Assembly: GCA_900546925.1 (NCBI GenBank) | Contig: UREV01000006.1 | Location: 1-64,000, forward strand | DNA length: 64,000 bases | Direction of reading: 5' to 3' | From: an uncultured Bacteroides sp. | Lineage (GTDB): Bacteria > Bacteroidota > Bacteroidia > Bacteroidales > UBA932 | Shown: one piece after another, positions 8,167 to 16,368 of the stretch | How positions within the stretch are numbered: the stretch's first letter is position 1 | Layout of the letters: the number at the start of each line of letters is the position of its first letter | Program-made: the position numbers and the translations under genes | Notes under the pieces: generated by a model | Told to the model about the DNA's origin: nothing | Databases searched by the model: none | The model's input: the letters and a program-made list of their open reading frames with translations, nothing else

Positions 8167-11100
8167 ATGAACAAGAGAAGTAGCATTCTGACAGGCGTAT
8201 TGGCCATATTTGCGGCAACACTCGTTTCTTGTGTGGATGAGGAGTGGGACAATGTGCTGCACCCCAGTGATATACAGACCCGTGCTCCGCAGGAAGTGAC
8301 TACTCCGGGAGGACTGGAACAACAGGCGGATGGTACCTGGTTAAGCAAGAATTGCCGAGTGCCGATCGTTGGTCCAGGACGTATCGTGAGCGAGATTAAC
8401 AGCTCTACTGTAAATGTCGTCGGTGTCGGCAATGGTAATTTAAGCAATATCGTGGACACGGACATTGATAATGGCTGTGCCATCCCGGCTGTGATAAAGG
8501 CGGAAATTGAATGTCCAGTTGTCTCGGTAAAAGATATAAACCATATCTATGCGGCAGGGCAGAAAGTGGGGTTTGTGTACAGGGATACGGAAGATGGTGG
8601 AGCAAAATTGTTATCTCTCGATCTTCTCAAAAGTGCTACTCTTACAACATATCTTAACGGAAAAAAACAGGAGTCGATAAGAGCAGAAGGAGAAAATAGT
8701 GTTGTGAAACTAGATTTGCTGACTCTTAATTCCGGTAAAAAATCCGATCGCGTGATTGCCTTGGAAGTCACCAAACCTTTTGATGAGGTATGCATGGGAT
8801 TTTCCGGCGTTTCGGCAGAAGCCGTGGCTAAGACCAGTCTTTTCATAAAGTATGCTTTCGTTGGCGAGAATCCTGAAATCCGGGCCACGTCAGAACATGA
8901 CTTTTCTTATTATTGGACAGGTGGAAACCCGGGGATAACGAAGTCAGGCAAATTCCTAGGCGTGTCAGAAAAGTTTACAGACATATCTGATAAGGAGGCA
9001 TTAAAGATTGTAGATGACAATGCGGGGAACTATGCTGTTATCAGTGCTGGTGTGTTAGGACTCATTGCTGAATCCGATCGTGCAACTGTCAACTTCAAAC
9101 GTACAATTCCTGCCGGGACAGAAATCGGTTACACATATTCTGCTGGTGAACTTTTGAACTTGAGTCTCTTCAGTAAGCAATATCCTAGTTTAACCACATT
9201 CAATGAGACTAATAGAGAGGTAGAAGAACTTAAATCTGCCAATTCATTACTTAGTGTCGGCCTGGGAAATAACGCGAAACACGCATATATCAGTATGGTG
9301 ACAGAAAAGGAATGTTCTCAACTGAGAATTATTCGTCCTAAAAAAGGAGTGCTACTTCCTGGTTTGTTGGATATCTCCACCATGAACGTCTATTACGCCT
9401 ATGCACGAGAAGCCGTAAAGACCGACCCTGCAAATTATTTCACATTCGGTAGTGATACCACTTATAACTATACCTACCGGTTGCCTAAACCGGAAACGGG
9501 TAACGTACAATATTATGTCCTGTCAAGTCCTTACGGTACCAGCCCATCTGTAGAGGACGGGAAACTGACCGGAATGCAGAAAGACGGCGCCTATCGCATA
9601 CAAGCATTCTATACGTCTACGGATGGACGCCAAGTCAGCCATGTTGCAACTATCTATCATAAATCCAATGACGCACAAACTGGTTGCAACAAATATATCA
9701 CAGCCAAGTCACACGGGGCTTATGCCTCAGAAGCACTTAATTCGAATGGCATTTGTCTGCTATGTCTTTTCAATGGCAGCAACAACTTGAACAATGTAGT
9801 GGATGCAGTCGATGGCAATTATGCCACTGTGAATCAATTTACCTCCGTGCTCGATTGGGCGCCGCTGGCATCATTTACGATGAATAAACCTGTAGAGGCC
9901 GCAGGTCAAATTCGTACAGGCTTCATAGTACAGGCCAACAGCAAGCTGCTTGATCTTAGTGCCTTGAGCCACTATAAAATACGTTTGTATAACAATGGCA
10001 CTTTAGTGGGAGACAATACTTCTGACAACAAGTCGAACGTCAAGTTGGGTCTCTTGGGCTTCGACCGCAGCAAGGTTCGTTTGAGTGTGGAAACTGATCA
10101 ATCGTTCGACCGCATCGAATTGTGGCGCAAAGGTGTAGCCGATGTGCTGACATCAATGCGCATATACAGCATTTTCTATGAACCTACGACGTGCAATGCT
10201 GCGGCTCATGGCGGCGGCTGCATGGAAATGCTGACAAATATGAAAGATAACCTTCAGATGGACTACGAAAAGACCAAGATAGATGCTGGATTGTTAAGTG
10301 TTGGATCGTCGTTCACTGATATTGAAAACATCCTGGACGGAAGCGAGGAAACCGGCGCATTGCTCGGTAGCGTATTGTCTGCTGATGGCTCGAAAATAGC
10401 GCTGAAGTTCAATATGCAAAAAGGAAATCAGGCTGTCGGCATTGTTTTGGGCGGACTGAGAAACCTTATTGATGTTAGTTTATCCGATGTAGGTGTGTTC
10501 AAAGTGTTTAACGACGATAATGAAGTGGCCAGTACAACCAAGGTAGATGTATTGGGTGCCAATGTCTTGTCTAGTGGCGGACGCACTTACATCGAGGTGA
10601 CACCTGAATCAGACTTCAATAGAATAGAATATACGACCGGCGGTGTGGAGCTGTTGAAGACCTCCAAGATTTGCGGTGTCTATATCCGTCCTGATTCCGA
10701 CGGGGACGGTATTCCGGACTGTGCGGACGATGACCGTGACGGTGATAAGTTGGGAATAGATGGTGATGATTTTCATACATGCTATGGCAGTCCACTAAAT
10801 ATTCCATTGAAGATAGGCATGGGTACGACTGAGGTGAGCATTTATGCTTATGACGAAGATAAAAAGGAGAATGTCAGATGCCGAGGCGGGGTTGCGGGAA
10901 AATTGCTGACGATTCCCGCAAACGCCTTGCCTGTAGGTCGTTATTTGCTTTATATCTATACTGCTGATGGTGAATACCTGTTGGCACATGATGTGAAAGC
11001 TACAATTCATCCCCAGATTTCCACATGGAAGACTAATCCGGTATCTGCCGAATGGAACAACTGGGAAAACTGGAAAGAGGGAAGCCCGTGGAAATGTACC

Positions 11101-12015
11101 AATGTGATTCTGCCGGCCAATGCTGCTTATTATCCGGAACTGAAAGCTGGGGAAGGCGACTATTGTAAAAACATACACTTTGAAAAAAGTGCGGAACTGC
11201 TTGGTGTTCAGTATCTCACGATGGGTGAGATGGCGTTTGTTGACATGGCATTGCAGGGAGGGCGTTATTATCTGATATCCGCTCCATTGCAGGAAATGTA
11301 CACGGGTGATATGTTTATCTCTCCAGGTACAACATGGCGCAAAGACAAATATTTTACTCCGCTTGGCGCCGACAATTATGTAGAGAGACGAAATCTTCCG
11401 GTAGTTTACCAACATTTCTGGAGCGGAACGGCACTGGAGAAACGCGAAGATGGTACAGATATAGATGTAAGTACTGCGAAATGGTCTGCTGATTTCAATG
11501 CCGTGAAGACAAAATATGCTTTGGGCCAAGGCTTTCTGATGCGGGCCGGAGATTCTTCCGACAGAAACAGCTATACGTTCCGTTTTCCAAAGACGCACGA
11601 CTCATACCGATTCTTCAGATCCAATGGCTCTGCGACCGACAAAGTAGAAAAGCTGAACCGCAATTCGGCGAATATCGGCAAGTTCGCAATGAGCACGCCT
11701 GGAAGTGTCACTCTTGAAAACAAAGAAGCGGGAACAACATTCCTGATGGGCAATCCTTTCATGACGCATATTGATGTGTCCAAATTCTTGGCTGCCAATT
11801 CGGAAATTGCCGAAGTCAGAGTATTCAACGGCAATTCATACGATCCGACGAAAGATATTGAAAGCCAGACGGTTTCCAGTACAAGCGATAAAAATCTGTT
11901 GGTGGCACCGATGGAGGCTTTCTTCATAATCATAAAGGACAAGAAAATATCACTGACAGTATCATTGAATGGCGAAATGCTTACACAAAAGCATAAGCCC
12001 ACCAATAAGGAATAA
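8167..12015 (+). CDS. Very large fimbrial tip/adhesin-like lipoprotein with thrombospondin-3-type repeat
   Basis: A 1282-residue lipoprotein (lipobox TLVSC, Cys22). An Arg-containing site TRAP lies about 15 residues after the Cys, the same position as in type V pilins. Residues of about 60-840 look like repeated beta-sandwich modules with no recognised family. Around 843-866 is an acidic Asp-Gly motif (DSDGDGIPDCADDDRDGD) of the thrombospondin type 3/OmpA-linker kind that usually binds calcium. Residues of about 960-985 (NNWENWKEGSPW) resemble the NW-module that opens many Bacteroidota surface proteins, and the C-terminal part (FLMGNPFMTHIDVSKF, PMEAFFIIIK) resembles the segments that follow it. 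Its place in the operon suggests a tip adhesin, comparable in size to Mfa5 but without a clear VWA domain. Confidence 0.62.
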   Translation: MNKRSSILTGVLAIFAATLVSCVDEEWDNVLHPSDIQTRAPQEVTTPGGLEQQADGTWLSKNCRVPIVGPGRIVSEINSSTVNVVGVGNGNLSNIVDTDIDNGCAIPAVIKAEIECPVVSVKDINHIYAAGQKVGFVYRDTEDGGAKLLSLDLLKSATLTTYLNGKKQESIRAEGENSVVKLDLLTLNSGKKSDRVIALEVTKPFDEVCMGFSGVSAEAVAKTSLFIKYAFVGENPEIRATSEHDFSYYWTGGNPGITKSGKFLGVSEKFTDISDKEALKIVDDNAGNYAVISAGVLGLIAESDRATVNFKRTIPAGTEIGYTYSAGELLNLSLFSKQYPSLTTFNETNREVEELKSANSLLSVGLGNNAKHAYISMVTEKECSQLRIIRPKKGVLLPGLLDISTMNVYYAYAREAVKTDPANYFTFGSDTTYNYTYRLPKPETGNVQYYVLSSPYGTSPSVEDGKLTGMQKDGAYRIQAFYTSTDGRQVSHVATIYHKSNDAQTGCNKYITAKSHGAYASEALNSNGICLLCLFNGSNNLNNVVDAVDGNYATVNQFTSVLDWAPLASFTMNKPVEAAGQIRTGFIVQANSKLLDLSALSHYKIRLYNNGTLVGDNTSDNKSNVKLGLLGFDRSKVRLSVETDQSFDRIELWRKGVADVLTSMRIYSIFYEPTTCNAAAHGGGCMEMLTNMKDNLQMDYEKTKIDAGLLSVGSSFTDIENILDGSEETGALLGSVLSADGSKIALKFNMQKGNQAVGIVLGGLRNLIDVSLSDVGVFKVFNDDNEVASTTKVDVLGANVLSSGGRTYIEVTPESDFNRIEYTTGGVELLKTSKICGVYIRPDSDGDGIPDCADDDRDGDKLGIDGDDFHTCYGSPLNIPLKIGMGTTEVSIYAYDEDKKENVRCRGGVAGKLLTIPANALPVGRYLLYIYTADGEYLLAHDVKATIHPQISTWKTNPVSAEWNNWENWKEGSPWKCTNVILPANAAYYPELKAGEGDYCKNIHFEKSAELLGVQYLTMGEMAFVDMALQGGRYYLISAPLQEMYTGDMFISPGTTWRKDKYFTPLGADNYVERRNLPVVYQHFWSGTALEKREDGTDIDVSTAKWSADFNAVKTKYALGQGFLMRAGDSSDRNSYTFRFPKTHDSYRFFRSNGSATDKVEKLNRNSANIGKFAMSTPGSVTLENKEAGTTFLMGNPFMTHIDVSKFLAANSEIAEVRVFNGNSYDPTKDIESQTVSSTSDKNLLVAPMEAFFIIIKDKKISLTVSLNGEMLTQKHKPTNKE

Positions 12016-12018
12016 TAT

Positions 12019-13350
12019 ATGTGGAATTTTAGACAAAGAAAATATCTGGTATTCGGGCTGTTGTCGATGTGGGTCTGCGGGTGTTCGGCGAATGGGGATT
12101 ATGATTCTTCCGACTCAGTTGCCGATCCATATTCCATTGCCATCGTTGTGAAAGGTAATACACTAGTAGCATCACGCACGGCAGTTGTAGATCCTGACGA
12201 CAATTTTCGTGGCAAGCAGCACGTTACTCGTGTGCAACTTTATATCTACGAACAAGATAAGGATGCCGCCGATTTTACATGTGTTGCTACTGAAGATGTC
12301 AAATGGCGTCACTTGGATGGCTCCGCGAATGGTCTGGAAACTCGAGAACAGAAGTATGTGACTGAATATCAAGCGTATGAGGATGGTGTAAACTATTTGT
12401 TCCTGGCAATGGGATTCGATGATACATTTACAGGTACGGTCAAAAAGCCGGTTTATGACAATGCGAATTCCGTGGCAGCTTATGGACAGCCAAATTCGAT
12501 AGCGAATATCGGCAAGAAACTTTCAGAGGAGTATTTCAAATTGCAGGAAGGTGCAGGCGTGGACTTGATTGCCGGTTCTGAACTCTTTGCGGGATATCGT
12601 ACATTTACAAAGTCAGACCTTAAAAACGGAATATCGGTCACACAACCTATTGACCTGTATCGCCGAGTGGCAGGGATTGTGGGATATTTCAAGAATTTGC
12701 CTAAACAGATAGATTCTAAAGATGTGGCCAGTGTGCAGCTGAGATTATATGAAAGTCAGAACACTAAGGCATATTTCCTGCCGAATCTTCCTCATGGCTA
12801 TTCGGCTCCGAATGATGTGCCTGATGATGAATATGTAGATTTCATCACCTCTCCTTATAATAATCCGTATGATATCACTGGGCGTGTAATAGCCTCTTAT
12901 GACGTGGCCGAAGGAAAAACGGAGTTCTCGCTTTCTGCTTATCTGTTGCCTGTCGCTGCATCTGTAGACAAAGGTGTAAGTACATTGAAATTGGTCATGC
13001 TTTCTGCAGACGGGACAGAACTTGCCGCGCGTAGAATCTTATATACGGAAGAATCGGATATCAGTACACGTAGCGGAACCGGCATCATTGACAAACCCGG
13101 TGAAGAAGGCGACAGCCGTGCTATGCATTATCCCATTCGTGCGAATCATTTTTACCGCATGGGGGAAAGGAAAAAGCCGATTGACCTAAGTGGACAGACC
13201 AGTGATATTTACATTGAAATAGATCCGGTGTGGGATGAGTATTATGGCGGTTCGATGGATAATGAAATGATTCCTCCCGGCATCGGCATTGACAAAGATT
13301 GGGGCGAGCATCTAGGCGGAAAGCTTGATGGTGAATCGCAGAATAAGTAA
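12019..13350 (+). CDS. Mfa-like minor fimbrial lipoprotein
   Basis: 443 residues with a lipobox around Cys22 (MWVCGC). Early strand pattern HVTRVQLYIYEQDKD, the linker-like stretch DLYRRVAGIVGYFKNLP near residue 215 and an Arg-containing segment (VASRTAVV) are shared with FimA/Mfa-type pilins, so this is probably a minor or tip-complex subunit. Towards the end the stretch SDIYIEIDPVWDEYYGG recalls the terminal strand motif of the preceding subunits but is followed by an extra Gly-rich tail. It begins 3 nt after the adhesin gene and therefore is translated from the same message. Confidence 0.65.
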   Translation: MWNFRQRKYLVFGLLSMWVCGCSANGDYDSSDSVADPYSIAIVVKGNTLVASRTAVVDPDDNFRGKQHVTRVQLYIYEQDKDAADFTCVATEDVKWRHLDGSANGLETREQKYVTEYQAYEDGVNYLFLAMGFDDTFTGTVKKPVYDNANSVAAYGQPNSIANIGKKLSEEYFKLQEGAGVDLIAGSELFAGYRTFTKSDLKNGISVTQPIDLYRRVAGIVGYFKNLPKQIDSKDVASVQLRLYESQNTKAYFLPNLPHGYSAPNDVPDDEYVDFITSPYNNPYDITGRVIASYDVAEGKTEFSLSAYLLPVAASVDKGVSTLKLVMLSADGTELAARRILYTEESDISTRSGTGIIDKPGEEGDSRAMHYPIRANHFYRMGERKKPIDLSGQTSDIYIEIDPVWDEYYGGSMDNEMIPPGIGIDKDWGEHLGGKLDGESQNK

Positions 13351-13372
13351 TACGCATTAGTATAAACAGGAT

Positions 13373-15820
13373 ATGACAAAAGAACTATTATGGACAAGTG
13401 TGACGGCGTTAATTGCAGGATGCCTGTCTTCATCATGCTCATCCGTTAATGATGTTGTACCTCAGGAAGAGAACGCGTCGGCTACATTTACAATCGGGCT
13501 TGATGTGCGGACTCGTGCCGCTCAAAGTCTCAACCTTGCAAATTATGATGCCAAGATGTATCTCTACGAGGGATATGAAGAAAAAGACGGAACGGTAGGT
13601 TATTCACTTAAAAAAGAGGTGAATATAACGGATAATCGTCTGACTATAAATGACTTGGTATCTAAAACAAAATACAAGGCGGTGTTCCTTGCTGTTCCTA
13701 AGGGACAAGAGCCCGCATTGCCGGAATATGGAACTATGGAGATAGCACCTTCTTATATTACGTCTACAGCGAAGTATATTAATGGAAACGAGACTGAGAC
13801 TGACAAGAATATCTTCCGCAGTATTCTCAGTTTTATAGCTTCGCCTAGTGCGGGTTCGCAATCTACAGTGCTGACGCGCCAGAATGGTGCCCTGGAGGTC
13901 AGAATCAAGAATGTGCCTAACATGGCTTCTGTAAAACTCCATATGAAAGGATATACCACGATGTATCTTAATGACGGAACCGGAGGTCAGGTAATAACCG
14001 AAGGACAGCCTGTGGTTTTATCGAAGACGGTTACCGAAGGGCTTACAGCATCCGAGGTGCGTGTGAAAATCAATCTTTTGCCGCAGGAGGATATTGCCGA
14101 TGCCTCAGGCAATGACAATTATCTCGAAATCCTAACCAATGACGGCAAGTCACAGAAATATCCTATAAAGTCTGACCACGAGATGATTCCGATTTATCCG
14201 AATCAGGTGACTTGGCTTACATTGGGCAGCGGATCGGGTAATTTCGACGTAAGCTTCAGCGGCAAGATACATCTCGAAGATGACAATTGGGACGGATGGA
14301 ACGATGATTTCGCGGAATCATTGCCAGATGCTTCAGGCATTGCTACGAAAGGACAGTTCAGAGCCAGATTCTTTCTGCAGCAGGCAAATGTAGATAACGT
14401 GCAGACTCGCTCTGCCGTGAACGGTAATTCTACTCAGATACAGTCGCTTGTTTGTCTCATTTACCAAAAGCAACTGGACGGAACGTATAAATATTATACC
14501 GAAAAGCCAGTGTTGACATATGAGGGAACTACAGGAGCGATTGACGCTCAGACATACGAATGGCCATTGAAGCAGGAAGTTAATTTCGATTTGCCTAACG
14601 GGGATTACAAGGCGATATTCGTCGGCAATGTAGATAAAAGGTTGTTTGCCGACCAGAAAGACAACGAGATTCTTACCTCATATAAGGGAGACATGGCTTC
14701 TGCACGTATCAATATGCCGGAATTGGGTCCGTTGGGTTTCAACAAGTATAACATGTTCTATCTCTGCACTGTAGATTTCAGTGCAGCCAATCCTTCGCCT
14801 ACGGTACTGATGCAACGTGTGATGTCGAACAATGTGTATGGTCGCGACATGATAGATGACAATACTGCAGTACAGATGTTGGTGAACAACTTGGTAAAAC
14901 AGATACGAGAGAATAATTTGACCACAGAGGTCGTGCAGGCATTGTTGCATTCGACTTTGTTGGACGCGTTGAGTAAAGCTACAGGGCTTGATGCTATCGC
15001 TGGAGGCTTGACGACAGTCGTGGATCGTTTGGTGAATATGCTTTTGGGAGATGTTCTGGAAATGCTTAATGAACAGCTGCTTAAAGAAGTGACCACGCGT
15101 CTTCAGGCTGCTTTGAAGGGAGAAGGAGGCCCAAGTAAAAGTCTGCTGGGATTGAACTATATTCTTAATCCATGGACTACTGCCGAGGCTGTGGATATTA
15201 CCTATTCGTCATTGCCGAAAAGCATTGACTTCAATCGTAATTGCCGCTCCTTCTATCCTGTTACTGCATGGGAGAATATTCCGGTATCCCATACGAATAA
15301 TTTGGGTAGGTGCTCGGTCGTAAGTCTGTGCGGTGAAGGAAAATTGAAAGAAATAAACATAAACAAGAACAGCGAGGGATATACTAAGTTGCTGGCGCCG
15401 ATTCTAAATAAGTTGGATGACAAAGTCCTTGATGGGCTGCTTGTCAATATTCATGCGCCTCTATGCTATGAGCAGCAGTCCAATCTGCAATATAGCACTA
15501 CGTATGAATTGCTGAACCTCACCTTGAGCGATTTTAAGGAAGACTCTACCGGGGAACCGTTGGAACTGAATATTCAATTGAAAGACATAGTCAACATTGA
15601 GCAATTGGTAAAGAGTCTCTTGGGGGATAATGTATTGACGCAAATCGTAGGTGGCTTGACGGACAAACTCCTTCAGCCTTTGATCGATGCGCTGAATACA
15701 GTGGTCATAAAACCTCTCAATATCCGTTTGCCGGGTTTGAATCTTAACAACATAGTGCTGGAGGGCTCTTGGGATGCAACTCATGTGTCGGATGGGACTA
15801 TTGCGCCATTGTTAATGTAA
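13373..15820 (+). CDS. Large Mfa2/FimB-like lipoprotein with an unusual helical C-terminal half
   Basis: 815 residues, lipoprotein; both LIAGC (Cys17) and SSSC (Cys22) could be the lipidation site. Residues of about 35-310 have the Mfa2-like pattern (DVRTRAAQ, NYDAKMYLYEG) ending in a strand HLEDDNWDGWND similar to the terminal motif of the anchor subunit. A second similar domain begins near residue 325 (ARFFLQQANVDNVQTRSA). From about 500 the sequence changes to leucine-rich amphipathic helices (NNLVKQIRENN, TVVDRLVNMLLGDVLEMLNE) and, near the end, LLGDNVLTQIVGGLTDKLL and a Pro/Leu strand. This last part is unlike known fimbrial subunits. Last gene of the operon, followed by a strong terminator. 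Confidence 0.58.
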   Translation: MTKELLWTSVTALIAGCLSSSCSSVNDVVPQEENASATFTIGLDVRTRAAQSLNLANYDAKMYLYEGYEEKDGTVGYSLKKEVNITDNRLTINDLVSKTKYKAVFLAVPKGQEPALPEYGTMEIAPSYITSTAKYINGNETETDKNIFRSILSFIASPSAGSQSTVLTRQNGALEVRIKNVPNMASVKLHMKGYTTMYLNDGTGGQVITEGQPVVLSKTVTEGLTASEVRVKINLLPQEDIADASGNDNYLEILTNDGKSQKYPIKSDHEMIPIYPNQVTWLTLGSGSGNFDVSFSGKIHLEDDNWDGWNDDFAESLPDASGIATKGQFRARFFLQQANVDNVQTRSAVNGNSTQIQSLVCLIYQKQLDGTYKYYTEKPVLTYEGTTGAIDAQTYEWPLKQEVNFDLPNGDYKAIFVGNVDKRLFADQKDNEILTSYKGDMASARINMPELGPLGFNKYNMFYLCTVDFSAANPSPTVLMQRVMSNNVYGRDMIDDNTAVQMLVNNLVKQIRENNLTTEVVQALLHSTLLDALSKATGLDAIAGGLTTVVDRLVNMLLGDVLEMLNEQLLKEVTTRLQAALKGEGGPSKSLLGLNYILNPWTTAEAVDITYSSLPKSIDFNRNCRSFYPVTAWENIPVSHTNNLGRCSVVSLCGEGKLKEININKNSEGYTKLLAPILNKLDDKVLDGLLVNIHAPLCYEQQSNLQYSTTYELLNLTLSDFKEDSTGEPLELNIQLKDIVNIEQLVKSLLGDNVLTQIVGGLTDKLLQPLIDALNTVVIKPLNIRLPGLNLNNIVLEGSWDATHVSDGTIAPLLM

Positions 15821-15899
15821 TTTAATGGGTTTTCTAAAGTTATTGCGTGACAAAAGTTCTTTAAGAAACACTCTCGGTGCATTAGTCACTGGAATTTAT

Positions 15900-15952
15900 A
15901 ACGGAAACCACAGCCTCTGCTGATGAGGAAATGTGGTTTCCGTTTCTTATTT
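15900..15952 (+). terminator. Terminator of the fimbrial operon
   Basis: A 13-bp perfect stem (15900-15912 with 15932-15944, AACGGAAACCACA against its complement) is followed by a T-rich tail to 15952. Confidence 0.9.
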
Positions 15953-16103
15953 GCAGCGTATGGTCAGAAAACGGTGATTCCTGGCCTTTCCAGTACTACA
16001 ACTAAACGAGAGATTGCATTCCGCACAAATCTACTCATAACCGCACAAGTCCGCTTGCGACCGAAATTCAAGAAATGGGATATTTTTTGGGATATTAAAT
16101 AGA

Positions 16104-16137
16104 AAAAGTGGCTCACAGATACCTGTAAGCCACTTTT
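16104..16137 (-). terminator. Terminator of tRNA-Ser
   Basis: AAAAGTGGCT (16104-16113) pairs with AGCCACTTTT (16128-16137), with a further ACAG/CTGT pairing inside. Read on the minus strand it lies directly after the tRNA and runs into a T-rich tract. Confidence 0.85.
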
Positions 16138-16140
16138 CAG

Positions 16141-16225
16141 CGGAGAGAGAGGGATTCGAACCCCCGGACCCGTTAAGATCAACGGTTTTCAAGACCGCCG
16201 CATTCGACCACTCTGCCATCTCTCC
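16141..16225 (-). tRNA. tRNA-Ser (UGA)
   Basis: The 85-nt minus-strand sequence folds as a class II tRNA: acceptor GGAGAGA with TCTCTCC and discriminator G, a D-arm with GGTCGAATGC, anticodon loop CTTGAAA (anticodon TGA), a long variable arm and the T-loop GGTTCGAATCC. The long variable arm and anticodon identify serine, reading UCA. CCA is not encoded. Confidence 0.96.
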
Positions 16226-16284
16226 AATGTTTTACCAAATTCTGGAATTCGGTTTCCAAATCATGGTTTCCCGTGAAATGGAAT

Positions 16285-16315
16285 GCAAAGTTAGGCATTT
16301 TTTTGTAATCTGCAA
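16285..16315 (-). promoter_or_regulatory. Promoter of tRNA-Ser
   Basis: On the minus strand TTG (16313-16315), 19 nt and TAACTTTGC (16285-16293) form a good Bacteroidota promoter about 60 nt upstream of the tRNA. Confidence 0.65.
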
Positions 16316-16368
16316 TAGTTTTACGAAATTTTCGCACAGTATTTCTATAAAATAGGCCTAACACTTTG

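Noticed and set aside
16141..16225. tRNA-Ser as an integration site for the fimbrial region
   Set aside because: No repeat of its 3' end is seen near 1-3300 and no integrase lies between, so nothing supports an att site here.
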